Source of the DNA: Saturnia japonica
Lineage: Eukaryota; Arthropoda; Insecta; Lepidoptera; Saturniidae
Length of the DNA stretch: 64,000 bases
Reading direction: 5' to 3'
Assembly: GCA_033032175.1 (NCBI GenBank)
Contig: CM065319.1
Coordinates: forward strand, 14,543,018-14,607,017
Part shown: one piece after another, positions 40,401 to 55,400 of the stretch
How positions within the stretch are numbered: the first letter of the stretch is position 1
Layout of the letters: each line of letters opens with the position of its first letter
Translations under genes and position numbers: made by a program
Notes under the pieces: generated by a model
What the model was told of the DNA's origin: nothing
Databases searched by the model: none
The model's input: only the letters and a program-made list of their open reading frames with translations

Positions 40401-43400
40401 CGTTTAGGGCATTGTTTAGGTGCTGAACAAGGATCCAACCAACTTGCTGAGTGCTTGCGGTTATCAAACAGAATTCATTTTTCATCGCAGGTAACAATGT
40501 AGTTCAAAATTCCTTCATTTGTGTGTCTGTTGTGCAGTGCAAGGCACGTCTCGACGCGTACTTCGCGCTGGCGATCATTGAGTTCATGGGGCACCCATTT
40601 GTCAAGCTTTTTTACCTTGCCAATTTGACGCAAATGAACCAATATTGTTTTGACGCTAACGTCGAAAGCTGCTGCTAATTCAGCCGTAGATTGTGTTTCA
40701 TCAGCTTCCACAATCGCCTTTAATTCGTCATTGTCGACCAAAGTCTTCGGACGACCGCGAGGTTCATTTTTCAGGTCGAAATTCCCAGAACGGAAGCCAG
40801 CAAACCAATAACAGGTGGTGCGTTGGTTTGTAGTGTTAGCTCCGTAAACGTCGTTGATGTTGCGTGCCGCTTGTGCCGCGTTGCTGCCACGACGGTACTC
40901 ATATTCCATAATTACTCGAATTTTTAACGTATGCATGATGACAAAAAAGATTGAAATGCCATGAAAATCTAACACTAATCAATAAACAAATAACTACTTT
41001 TGGAAAAAGAATTCCATGTTTTTAAAATAAAATTAATTTGAAATTAGAATTCTTAGTCAAACAAAAATTATTTTGATTTGAAATGGCCAGTACTGCAGAA
41101 CGGCAATTTCATAGGTAAAGACCTATTAGAAACCTGAAACTTGTATGATTTCTTTGTATGACGTAGGCTTCCGATAAGAAAGGATATTCCGAAATTCTAC
41201 CACTAAGGGGGGGACAAAGGAGGGCAAACTTTGTATGGGACAACGTGATTCCTTGGTCTATTCTACTTCAAATTTTGCATAAACCTTTTTTAACATAATT
41301 AATGGAAGTCGTGTTACTTATTTTTTGAAATTCATTTCCTAACGGGGTTAAAAAGGGGTAGAAAGTTATTTTGGCGGTGATTTGCTTTGAAGTTGATACA
41401 AATACTCCTTAGTGTTGTAGTTTAATTTACATTTTACTTTGATACATATTTGAAAACTCAATCCGATTTTATTCATAAAAGGTTGACCTCACTTCTTTAA
41501 TAAAATGCTATAAATAAATTAATGACAATTCTACTACAATAATATTCTCACTTAAAAAAAAAAGAATGATCAGATAGTTTCATCTATACGGATATATCTG
41601 TAGTTATGTCTGTACATGAACCTTTTTTCGAAATTTTGTGTTACATAATTATAAAAACTGATCGCGAATATGAAATTTAAAAAATAACTATCAGTTTGTC
41701 TGTATATCCGGAAATAACTCATAAACGGAATGACCGATTTTTATAAAACACGTAACTCTGTAATGTATTTAGAATATTTACTGAAATAAAGTGAAAAGAT
41801 ACCAAATTAATCTAAATTATTTTATCTTTACATAATTTTCAATAAAATCAATAAATGGAAATATAGGTTTCATGTAATCGAATGAATGAAATTCATTTAA
41901 GTCGTCATCGACATAGTCACTTTACGTTTTAACGATAAACGGAGTCTTTGTAGCAATATAACCTAAAAATTAAGAACATCATTTTTTTTTTTTTAAATCT
42001 ACAATTACTACGCAATGCATATTTTATAGTAATTTAGGAGTTATTTTACTAACGTGATAAAACAAATTTGTTGTGTGAAACAGTTTTAATTTAAGATCAA
42101 ATAATTAAATCCAAAAATAACAACTGTTTGTTTATAGTTTTAAGTTTTCAATTCGGTCGACAGTCCTCATGACTGTTTTCTCTTTTTTTCTTTCCCAACA
42201 GTATTCATAGATAGCAAGCACTGTACGGCTTGGTTTAAATTATAACAAAATTGGTTTGATATTTATTGTCACACTTAAGTATATTTTCTGAAAGCACGTA
42301 TATTAATAATTTAAGGCTAGGGTTTTATTATTATGTTTTAGATAAATATTAAGGATATTTTTAAATATTTAAAATTAGTAACAAAATCTATTTTATCTAC
42401 ATATCTACGATACATGTCGTTGTTTGGTAATTACACTAACCAGACATACTATATACTCTATAGTATAAATCGTAGGTACACTGCAAAATAATGGTTTATA
42501 AAAATAAAGTTATTAAACAAATTTAGCGTTTCGTAAAGGATTGCAAAAATCAACATTTTTGTATGCCTTTATGCATATATATTTTCCGAAGAGTTAGGCA
42601 GAGGAGTACTAATGTATACCTAAAGTTCTCCGGGTATATTTTTGCTCCCATGTAAGTAATAGAGTGTGAGCTTATTGCAATTAATCGGGCACAGAGCCAA
42701 TTTCCGAGCTGCTACTGAGAATTTCATAGAAAACCCAATAACACTTTGCTCGACCTGGGAATCGGACCCAGGACCTCGAGCATAGCCGACAGTCTTCATG
42801 TATTTTAGATAATATCGCTATGATTGTTAAACTGTGATATGGATTAACATTTAAAATTATTTTAGTTGGGTATTATCAAAGCTTAAACTGGGTCAAATAC
42901 CGTATGGTGAGATTGGGTCGAGGTGAGGTTTTTATTAATAGTTGCTAGTTGCGGGGGCACAGTTAGTATATATATACAAAAATTACTCACTTAATATTAA
43001 ATATTATAATTATAGCTCTTTAAATCTTATCTTTGCCGTACCGTGAAACTGTGGAACCATCTTCCCTCCTTCTTACAACATCGGGTCCCACAAGCATAAC
43101 GTGAAGTGATATGTATGATGGTTGGCATGACATCGATGACTGCAGATGCATTGTCGATCTATGGGTGGTCTTCGTTGTGTTTGTATCGTTCTGTGATTAC
43201 CATCAGGGAAAGAGCCTTGAATTTTTCAAGCTGCTGTAAAAAAACAATCGCTTCCCTAAAAAGCTCTGGAAACCCTATTAACCCCAGGAGCACAACACAA
43301 GGTTATTGTTGCTGTGTTCTTCTGAGAGTTCGAACTGCCCTAAATAAAGATAGATTTTCAGAGAGATTTCTTTGAAAAAAAATTCTTCACTTCACGAATT

Positions 43401-46400
43401 CTTTCACTTCGTTCAAAATCTAACAGTCTATAGGAACTGTTTGGAGGGCAGATAGATGGTCGTGGGCCACATGTTCCCATGGCTATTCTAGTATTATTTG
43501 TGAATATCTCTTACCTTATATATTCTCGGAGTTGTTTTTGAACGGCACGCAATTTATCAAGGAACGTTGCTGTCTGGTCGAAATACTCGATGGCTTCTGC
43601 TACGCTTCCTTCCTGGTGCTTATTGTCAACGATTTTTTGATTCCTGTGAATGGAATATTATTCTCGTCAGTTCTAGAAATCATATTGATTTACCAGTAGA
43701 GTTATAAATAAATATATTTATATTAATTCGAAACAAGACAATAAGAGGAAAACTGAATGTTACGTATTTTGACGACTTCAAGATGGTGTCTATTTTCCAT
43801 CACCTTATTGTTTATACTTAGGCTTAAATTGAGCTGGAGATATTCTGATACTTAGCAGGAATTAACTATGAGTTTAGAGCAATTTTTGAACACTATTTTC
43901 TGAATAAACTTATGCATATGTCTAAGACACAAGAGATTGCAGATTCTGCGATAGTGCAGAGGAAACGCTAAAGCACCTCTTGTGTCAATTTGATGAAGTA
44001 AAACTTAAACGCAAATGGATTCTGAGCAATCTCTATTGAAGAGGTTAACAGAATAACAGACTAAGATTTTATTTAGAAAATCGTAAAACGAGAAGCGTCC
44101 GCCTGAATAGGTGGGCATCGCGTACTTGACTGAATTTTTCTTGTCCTGTAGAAAATCTACACCGAGAGATTTTAAATATATCGACGGTTGCCACTATAAG
44201 CCCTTAGGTAGCTGAATAAACATTAGCTGATCCCTAAACGCAACAAACCAAAAGGTACTCCTGACGGATTTATCGCCAAGTGCATGTTGGGTCACGACCC
44301 TGTAGAATATAGATTTATACCACCTGCTTGATTACTGAATATACACCGGCTAATTCCGGAACGTAAAATACCTACGCTTGCCGCTATAGCTAGTGTTACA
44401 CTTGTTGCATCATCATTTATGAGTTCACGACACCGAATGCTAATGCTAATAGTATATCAGCTACAATCATCTGCTCTGCGCGTGGTCAGCTTGTATATAA
44501 TTGTTGCTCGGTGTGCCGACAGATGTTAAAAATGTTGTTACAAGCTTTCATTAAACTTGCTTTGTTAACCTATGGGTCAAATCTTGCAACTGAATTTTTA
44601 AATAGTTATCCCCGACCGTTTGAGCTGAAATCCAATGAAGCAGTGTGAATGTATAGTTTTGATGATAATGCATTGTTACATAAATGACGTAATTCTAAAT
44701 CTAATATGGCGGACCAGGTATTTTATATGTACCACCATGATATGGGTATCAAATGACAGAGTTCGCTGGGAGATTTATTTAAAACCCTTGAAAGGTTAAA
44801 ATGAAGCTTTTATGTAATATTTCAATAATTTTTGAAAGCTTTTAGCTTAAATAAAAATAGGGACAAAGGGAAATTTAAACTTAATAAATGTCTTGCGCGT
44901 TACAAGCTTATAAGATTATGGAAATATTGAATAAAAGCTTTTCTAAAGTTTTTTTTTTTTAAATTACAAATTATAAAATTTATATTCTTTATACTACAAT
45001 TCATTGAGTAAAAAAACACTGTTATTTCATAGTTTTAAGTTTTCATTTCTGTTGCCAGTCCTCAATGACTGTTAATTTTTTTAATGACGTATTGTAGTTA
45101 TTTGAGTCAACCTTAGGGTTTTTCACATTTGAAGTCGGCGTAGGGCGCCTGTGTTTCACCGTTGCGGTTAATATGACTTATATAGCCTAGATTGAGCATT
45201 TTCCAAGATTCTACTCAAAACGTCATATACATCGTCAGGCACGCGCTGCCACTGTCACAAATTTAAATATCGTCATCGGCGTGATCGAGTTATTCAATCC
45301 ATACTTATACCTACCTGCCTCTAAAGTATTTTCCAAACATTCAAAATTTTGTAATTAACCAGTTTGAATCAGATAAATCCTATCCAATATCAACTATAAA
45401 AATAAACATCAACTAACTCCGCAATAAATAAATAAGATCCGCAGAAGAACTAATGTGACGGATACAGCTCTCAGAATTACTAAACTTAAGTAGCATTTGG
45501 CGGTGCACATCGCTCTTAGAAGGTTCTAGTAAAAATTATAAAACATTTCCTAGCACTTTGACCAGACCCTCGTCACCAAGCCCAATCTATTGGACTCGTC
45601 AAAGCAAATCATATGAGACTAAACTCAAGGGGTATGCAAAGAAGCCGCTTAAGAGTTCAACAATCCAACTCCTGGCTCCATCATCAGATTAGCTCCAAGA
45701 TACCGAATTATAGTGTTGTCATCCGAACTACATATACATACAAAGTCTTATATCGATACGACAATTAAAGGTAGATTAAAATTGACTTCTAAAGATTTCA
45801 TAATATTCTTTGAAAATTCTTCAAGTGAAGTTATTAAAAGCGTGATAATAAATTACTTTCCTAGAGGATTTTTAATGTTTGTTTCTCTAACTACCGTTTA
45901 CATGATAGTTCGAACTTGGGAAAGAATTAACGTTACAAATTCGCACGATTTCAATTAAAACAACCTAACATAAACTTAAACATTAATATTCATATTAATT
46001 ACGCATAGTTACGTATTATTATTGTTATGCACGTTCCGTTGTATGCTTATACAATTTAGCAATTATTTATTTATTATTGAATTATTCTAGTTCTTTCCTA
46101 GAATTATTGTTTAACAACTGTCTCAATTAATTACGTAAATACTGGACGGAATTTTCACATTACGTTTTATTGAAATTCTTAGTACATTTTGTAAGGTAAT
46201 CGCTTTTTCTATAGATTTAATATATACTTTTCCCATTACATACGCCAATATCATTGCACTAAAAACAGCGTAATTAAACTATACATACAAACTATAAAAA
46301 ATGCTTTCAGTTATATAGTACGCAAGAAAGGGAAATAATATGTTATTTTTGTTGTTAGAACGAAATGAATATATATTTTGAGTTGTATTGACGTGCGACC

Positions 46401-49400
46401 GTGACACTGGATAATAGAGAATGTCAGGCAATTACCTGACTTTATTATTGGCAAAATAGAGCCCGGGTGAGGCATCTACACTAACGGGTAATGTATTTAT
46501 TTATCATCCTATCTATTTTATTTAATATGGGCGAAGACTACACAACTGTACGTTAGGATAGGAAGGATACATATCTTGTAGAGTGAAAGCTTGTGTCTGA
46601 GACACAATTTGCTTACCGAGTATATCAGAGGATGCAAGCGAGCCAAGACCATAGCGGTCTGGTTTCGGACTCTACGGACATGTGCCCTGAAGCTAAGCGT
46701 ATGGTCAAGGGTGATACCGAGATATTTAGTCTGGGTGGCCTAACCGTGTATGTCCGTCCAAACCCAGTATCCTGCGTCCAGCAAACCATAAAGAGGTTTT
46801 CGCTTATAGGGGTAACTTCATAAGAAACTTTAATACTAAAAATATAATCTAATATTTACGGAACATTTTACAACAATGTACCAAATAGTACCTAAATGCA
46901 AATGACATGAGTTTCGGGAACAGTTCTAAATTATACGAAAGCAAACAAACACATATTTCATTTAACATGTCGTTTGTATGTGGAAAGTTTACGTAGAAGA
47001 TTGTTTTTATTAGAGTTAATGTGACGAAACCAGTATCTTAGCCATCTAAATAGTTATTGTCAACTTCACATTTTTATGTAAAGAAATCAGCAAACTGGGC
47101 ATGCAATTCAAGTAATGTTTATTTAATTCCATTTTTTTATTTTTGTAATTTTGCGTTTTAATTTAAAAATAGGTAATTTTTTATATCTTACATGTTTAAT
47201 GTATGTAATAAAATTATTATTACCTATATATTAATACGTGAAGCAAAAGCTTTCGGTACCTTTTATGCGTATTGCGTGCACGGAAGACTGTGAGATTTGG
47301 CATGATTAAAGTTTATACGGAGAAGGAGTGCAGAAAGCTAAAATTTATCTATAATATCTGTTACTAATATATTAAATTAAATAAATGAATACTGAGAACC
47401 CTAAACCGACCAGTGCCATTGAACTTAGACCTCCCAAAATATTAACATTGTTACTCAACGAAAAGTGACAGCAAGTGATGTAGATAATACTCATTGTTTA
47501 TGAATACTGTAAATGTCAAACAGAAAATAGTCTATGGTCAAAAAGTCACTGATCGAATTTCGACCTTAATTAATAGCTAGTTCTTAATTAATAAGGTAAT
47601 GCCCACAGCATATTACACATTGTTTATTTTAATATATAGGTACATTTGTCTGTTTATATATGCTAACTTCGTCCGCATGGAATTTCGTATGTGGCGACGG
47701 CGACCCCTATTTATTTTTCTAAAATAAAACAGCTTATGTTACTCCTTATAACATCAGCTACCTACCAGTGAAAATCCCGTCAAAATTGGGCTACGTGTTT
47801 CGGAGATTAGCTGGAACAAACAGTCTGAGAGACATATTTTTGTAATTCGATTTTTGTTACAAGTACAGTATATACTTTCATATGTATTTAGCAATAAGCT
47901 GTTATTTTGATATTTCAAACGCAACAAATAAACAAAACTCATCACCATATTTCAACAAATGATGGTTGCGACCCAATAATTAAAGTAATTAAAGAAATTA
48001 AGTATAAGATTTTAGAATATTTATATCAAAATCTAAGAAGACATCTATTTCCACATGAAAATACTTTTTGATAAGAATGACACGAATGTAATATGTCCGT
48101 GTAAGATGGAGAATTATTCATTGTTATCTATGTAAATAAAATAATTGGGGCTTGCCGTTGTGCGCATACTACGCAGAAATTACTAGATAGATTATTTCTT
48201 TTTTTTTAGTATTAAGATACTTGATCCTTATAAAAAAAATAAAAAAATGTCGGGTATCCATTATGAGTTCTTCTAACTTCCACGCGAGCGAAGCCGCAGG
48301 CACAGCTAGTTATATATAGACTATTCTTTGTAAATATTTTATTATGTATAGTTGAAACAAAAGATAAACCCAACGGATTTTTTTTTTCGGCTCTTCTCGA
48401 TGACTGGGCTTTTTTTAACCCTTTTGATAGTACTTTAACATGTAAATGAGCCTTCTTAAGAGGTAATTTAAATAAAATGTTGTTTAGTTATTTAATTCTG
48501 GAACGCGACACGCCTAAGCATGTATGACAGTCGCCATTTCACAGTTGCACGTGGTTTACGAACTAATCTTCAATGTTGTATAATCTAATCATCTATCAAA
48601 AGGTTTTTACAAGTTGCAAAATTTAAAATTTAATAGTTGTTACCCAACACGAGGAGGAAAACCGTAATGATAAACCTCACGTCACATGGGTGATATCTTA
48701 GACAATCTTGCGAAAACCCGATTGTAACTCGTTGGATAGATTTTACGAGTTTAGCAATGTGTTTATACGTGGGTTTTTATGTCAGGTAAGCAATTAGCAT
48801 AAATTATCTAGTATAGAATGTTATAAATGACGCTTGATCAGTCGGGGAACGCGTCAACAAATTATAGCAACATTTTTACATGTATTATTTAACGCTTACA
48901 CAATAAATATGTATGTATTTTTATTATATAGCTCAGATACATAATAATAAGAGTATGGGAGTTACAGTGTAGAAAACTTGCACAACGGTTTATAATATTT
49001 TTTATTTTTTGTTCATGTCTTTTAATGCGTCCTTTGTTTCTTTATTTATTATATAATAATACTTTACTTCGTTTTAACAAATACATTAAATATATGTCTT
49101 TAATATATTTCTTTAATTCTATTTTAAGTTTTATTTTGTTTAGTAGAGTAGGTTGTATATAGTTTATCTATGATGAAAAAGAACATTATGACTAACATAC
49201 TAAATGTAAATCATATCTCAAATATTAAGGTTAATTATAAAAACTAAAGAAAGGACACATAGTATTCAAAAATATAAATCTTTTATGTTGTTTATAGCAT
49301 AATTGTTTGTTGCATAATATTATTATTTAGTTTATTTTAGTATAACATAATATAATTTAATCATATGAAACTTCTGTTTACAGAGCAACGCTCAGTTTAT

Positions 49401-52400
49401 TTCATAATATGTTCAAACAAATGACTATAGTCTCATAAATATTTTTTTGTTTAATATAAACATGTTTATTTGAATAATTATTACAAGTAGGTAGGTAGCT
49501 TTAAATTCTACGAAATGGAAACCGTAAAATGTTAATGAGATAAAAAGTTATAAAAACAAACAACAACAAAGTAAAAAAAAAAACAACATTAAATGCCAAG
49601 GTCCATCGATAGTTGGTCCTCATTTTATCGCCTAGAATTTACACGGCAAAAACTTTGAAAAACTTTTGTAAAAATCGGCTTTCCTTTAATTAATTAAAAT
49701 TTCCTTTAATTTTCATTAAAGTAAGTATTGATCCTTATTTGTAACAAAATAAATTGGTGCAACAATACAGGCTATCATAATTTTGAAAATCAATTTACTT
49801 AATTTCCCGCTGAATCAAGACCATAAAAAAGAAAATGGGTATTTCATTTTTGTTTTTCCACAAATCGAGCCCGTGAGAACACTTTACTAAATTTCTCATA
49901 GTTTTAAACCAAATAATCTCATCTCAAAAATCCCTGTATTTAAGTAATGTCTTCAAAATCTATCAATATAAAATAACTGCTTATTATGGAGTAGTTACAA
50001 CATATATTGATTTAGAGATTCTCAGTTATTTAGTGTTTAAGTATTCAACGAATGGTCATCTTTACCGTCGAGAGTCTTGGGTCCAGGTTCACGAAAGCTT
50101 CCTTAATTCATTTAAGACTTACTTTTTCTCTAACTCCTGATATTCGGGGCTATCTTCCTTGATATCTTTATGCAGTGGTATCAACGAAGGAACCAAATTC
50201 AAGGTGTTGTCCAAAAGGTCGCGTCCCAGAACCATGTGAGTTATGTACCTAAAAATATAATGAGTCATATTTATCACGGGAATTGAAGATAGAATGGTAT
50301 CATTTAAATTCAAAGTCACTGCCTCTGGAGATGTTAAAGCTAAATGCATCGTGGGGACACCAGAACGTTTGAGAATTTTTCTCGGAGTATCGTTATCAAA
50401 ATTGGATTGAAAATTGGATTTCTCATCGTTTGAAATTTTCAATACGTCGCTAAACTTATGAAGAGATTAAGAGATTATACCTTTCTCAGGCAGTAAAGGC
50501 GTTTGCCCGGTAATAAGAAATTTAATAACTTGTTATACAATAAAATTGGTAAACTATTTTTCATTTTCATTAATTCATTGTTAATTAAAAAAACGAATCC
50601 TTATTTCTAGTACTTTCTAGTAGGATGTATCTAGATATTCTATAGTCACATAATTTTTAGACTTAAATACTTAAGATCTAAATTGTCCACATTTAATGAT
50701 TTACTCAAATCTAGATTTCTTGGTCTCTCAAAACCCGTATGTGTAGTAAATAATATATGAAGATTGAAACTAGCATCGCACCAATAACAGAAAAGTTAAG
50801 AAGTAAATGGTAACGTAATAAGGTAATATTATGAGGAGGGATGAATCTCATATAACTAGAATTAAATATGAATGTGGACGGATTATGTGAGGAATTATAT
50901 TTATAGATTTAATAGGTGTGAATAATGCGCTTACAGCTGATAGAGCATAGATTTTGTACAGTAAAGTCTGGAAAGCGGTTGAGTCGAGACAAAAACGGAA
51001 TACATTAGTGTGCGTATAATTTTGTTGATTTTCTTTGTTATTAGAGTTGCATCCAGTTACTTTTAATGTAACAACAATTAAACATCTACTTAACATGAAG
51101 TATACTTGAAACTTAGATTTTGCAAAAATAAGAGGAATTTGTTTTGGTCACGAATTACGTAGGCCGATATCACATACGCTGTTGGTCTCGTATCGCTATC
51201 TCATTCTAACACATGCGTATACTATGCACTTTCTCTTTCGAGTTGCCGATCTGTATACATATTTATAATCTATCTAATAAAGGATATTGGCTTTGCGGCT
51301 CAGTGCCTTAAGCGCTCTCCCCCAAGCCACGGTATAACTGTAAAAGCCGTCAGAGGTTCTAGTTTTTAGGGCCCCTCAGGCTAACAGTATAGTCAGTCAG
51401 AAATAAAAAGGATATTGGAAGAACTAAACGAGATAAGGACAAGAAGAATTAGTGCGAAGCTTTCTATAAATAACTAAAAACGAATTCAATTGAGATATAA
51501 AAGAAGTATAATTACATTTAGTTTTTTCATTAGAATATAATCATAATGATTACCGTTCATACGCCCGCGCTTGCAAGTAGCCACGTGCGAAATAATTAAT
51601 ACCTAATACGGAAGCAATACCCTTACACTCGATGCTTCGCAGGAGATTCTTGAAGCCAACCAAGTACCTGTTAAAAAAGTTTACATTATTATCATCTTCG
51701 CATCTTTTCAAAAAAAACAGGTCAAATGTGAGTTAGAGTCGCACACTGAGGGTTCAGTCCAAACATCAATTCATTTAACCAAAATCTGTCAACTACCACT
51801 GACATAATATGTCGACTTTGACACTCTTGAGCTGGTTGCCTCGCTTTCGCAGCTAAGAGCCTTCAGCGCTCGCCCCAAGTCCGGTGAATCTGTAAAAGCA
51901 CTCTGAGGCTACAGGGCTCTTAAGGCTACAAGCATAATCACATCGAAAAAACGAGTGCGTCTTGAGACGCCCTACAGAAGTGATAACTTAAACTAATCTA
52001 AATTGGACTATTTAATATTGAAATTGTTTAACTTGAGAAAGTTTAAGTTATTATTTACTCTTTATGTATATTAATATGATAATGTGAGGAAAGATTATAT
52101 ATTAATTAAATCTTTTATTGATTATAAAATACATTTTATCCTTAGTTACAATTCTTGATTATGTATATTAGAACACTGAGTAGAGAGAGGGGATGCGTTT
52201 GTCCGAAATACGGCTAGCGCTGTGGGTTAAAGTGAGAGAGGAGGAGCCTGCCTACTGCTGCCGTATACGTTAGAGAAAGGGAAGTCAGACAGAGTGGAGC
52301 CGTAACTCGTTACGTTACGAAGCAGTTTACCCTCCCATAAGAAGTTATCACTTAAAAAAAAATTTGATGTACAAAGCGAGATTCACTTCCAGAAATAGCC

Positions 52401-55400
52401 GTCTATCATGTAATTATCCACCCTTTTGGTATTAAACCTAGTTATACCACTCTTGATACTAGGAATAGTAAAATTGATCAAGTGACTGATCAAATAAATC
52501 CCGCAATCAATACATATGTCATCTGCACATAGAAACCGAATGTTAATTACGTAAACCATAAATACAATAACGTCAATTAACGGTATATACACGGAAGTAC
52601 TATTTTAGTCACAGCTTTTAATTATCATGAAAACTGAATTCTTGATCGTTTTCATGAAAATTTCAATGATTCATATACAATAAGTTAGACGCGTGCATCT
52701 CTGTAAGGGAAACAATTGATATGAATCATATTAATACAACTACTGACATCACTGCTTTGTAATTGGTTAGGTCACTGAATGATCATTTTCAGGGCATTTC
52801 TTTGAAATGTATTTTAAGTCACACTGACAAATATTTGATACGATTTCAATTGAATGTAAATTATTATGGCTCAATGTCATACCAATTTCAATAAAATAAG
52901 CATTCTTTATTTACGTCAAACTAAAATGCCGTTTAAAACAGTCGTAGAAAATAGATACCTAGAGATTGTCGCAAAAGAATTTTAAAACGTTGACACTAAA
53001 TAATTACTGATATATTGATCGTAATATAAAAAAACATGTGTGCAATCCAAATGCAGTAGAAATGAAACCTTCAGAAAACATACATATATTAACATAAACG
53101 ATAAACGTGAATAATATACCACGCTGGCTATGATACCTTTTCCCAAGGCTTCGTAATATGCAGGCGCACACACACCTACAAAGATGATACCAAGATAACA
53201 GGAAACACTGTATAATGTGTTCTGTGTCTTTCTCTCGCAGACTTTTTCGTTCGTTCAAATCACAGGGGTGCTAAAAGAATGTTTAGTTCAAAACAAAATA
53301 AAAAATATATACAATTATAGAAGTTATATATACTCTTTAACAAACGAACCTTTGAACCTGAAAATATAACTAATTAAGTACGAATTTCGACCACTGGATA
53401 ACCACTAGTTCATGTTAAAGACAGCTAAAACATTTTTATTATTACCAGTCTTATTAAAACTATACTGTACCTCCCCTCTGACACACTTCAATAGCGGGAC
53501 ATATTCAGACTTATATTATTTTTAGTTTTACAGCGTCATGAATTACAATAATCCAAGTCCAATTCTGACCTCCGGGGATACCCTAAATCCTTAGACTAAC
53601 TTTCGTTTTCAATAATCTCTCTAACCACAGTTGTTGTTACTGAAAATAGAAAGATATATCTGTTGGTAAACTTTTGTATGAACTAGCTATCCGATGTTAC
53701 GTTATTAAAATGCAAAAGCTTAGCAATATATATATCTTTCTATCGACAGTAACAAAAACAGTGGGTAAATAGTTTATTGAAAACTGCCGTTAAAGGGTAT
53801 ATCCGCAGATAAGGTTTTCTTAGTCGTTCTCATACTTTGGCAACCAATCTTAGTTATTTAGGATTATTACTGCTATCGTAATAAAGTGGGTAATTGTTAC
53901 GTTTTACGAACATACTGTCTTCTGATTATTCAGTGTGCTAACAAAATGGCGGCCCCCGTGTTACAACTTTCCAGGGAGTATTTCTGACATCTCTCAACTC
54001 ATGGTCCACGTTAATATTTGAAATCGACTGTTTTCGAGTATAACTATTATCGAGGTGTATTAAAAAAAAATTACCGGTATTACAAGATATAGGGTGAATT
54101 AAAGCAAGTTTATGAATAAAAAATAATAACCACTATAGTACGATAGATTAAGACCCTAAAAACTCCATTGCAATTTTAAAAATAGGTTAATTTTATTTAA
54201 CTACATTTTTCAATTCGTTTTAAATATATTTGAAACTGATATTTTGAATACAAAACATAATATATCATCGGCTATATAATATATAAACATGTACACGATA
54301 CCTGACATTATTAATAAAATACCATTGGACGTTAGGGATTCAATAAATAATAAAACATGAAATACAAATTTAAAGATTATTACATCAACTCTATTGTATA
54401 AATATAGTAAATTATAATCTTTTAACAGAACGTTAGGTTTAATACTATACATATGTATATTAAGAACAGCAACGCGTTGAACAAAACCTCAGGCCATGGC
54501 ATGCTAAGACAAACCCCAGAGGTTTTATATTATAGGATGCCTATAACAATAACTTTTATGTAATTTTTTTTGTGAAATAAATAAATAAATAAAATTAAAA
54601 TAAATAAGCAGAATATATTACGATAGATATATGAATCGATATTTGATTCATATGCAAAATATAGACACGACGAATATAGACGTCTTATTTCACTGAAAAA
54701 GGTGTTGACATTAATTTTATTCACAAACCCAACAATTATTATGTTATAATAAAATTACAAATATAAATGCCTTATTTATTGTCATAAGCTGCAGAACAGA
54801 ATTCCTGAATAAATCCCAGATATTCATAAAAATAACAGTAAACTAATTAATGAAAATCCATAATAAAGATATTGCTGATTTTCTTTTCTTTTTTTTTTCT
54901 ATCTGACTATACTGTTACCCATAAGGCCCTCTAGCCTCAAACGGCTTTTACAGCTTCACCGTGGCTTGGGGGCGAGTGTTTAAGGTACTCTGACGCGAAA
55001 GCTTGACAACATGCTCAAAGGTGCAAAGTGGCCAGATCTCAGTTTGGGCTGTTGCCGATCATGCGGAAAAGTCGCGATCTGGCTAATTATTTATTTCTAT
55101 TCTACTTGAATCAATCAGTGTGTATTTAACTAGACACACATGTAGTTTAGGTAGAATGAGAAACCTAAAAGAAAGGGGGACTGTAACATCTAGTTAGAGG
55201 TCCCGCGGCCAATAAAGTATGAACCAGAGAAACCAGGATGACCTCCAACCCCCATAATCGGGTCTAGGGGTGACTGACGGGCTCCAAACAGAAGCGCCTT
55301 GTGTGTTCACGTGATTCTTAATGGTTCGCCTGAGGCAGCTGATCCTCAAGCTGCGGCAATGTCTTGGGATACGGCCACATCATTCTGACCTGATGGGTTC

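Larger units (their letters stand above)
31667..43514 (-). other. Cyclase intron D-E, the longest
   Basis: An 11.8-kb intron filled with repeats, including mariner copy 3 and a Helitron-like element. Segments 36530-37320 and 37400-39090, about 41130-42120, and 42130-42560 show nothing recognised except short repeat fragments. Confidence 0.6.
43644..50122 (-). other. Cyclase intron C-D
   Basis: 6.5 kb with LINE and Helitron-like remnants and several short repeats. The stretch 45300-46560 shows an 81-codon frame (45713-45958) without a recognisable product, and 48600-50040 is AT-rich with nothing recognised. Confidence 0.6.

Noticed and set aside
50249..50442. Upstream extension of the exon C frame to a Met at 50442
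   Set aside because: A good acceptor at 50249/50248 and an exact phase match to exon B place the exon start there.
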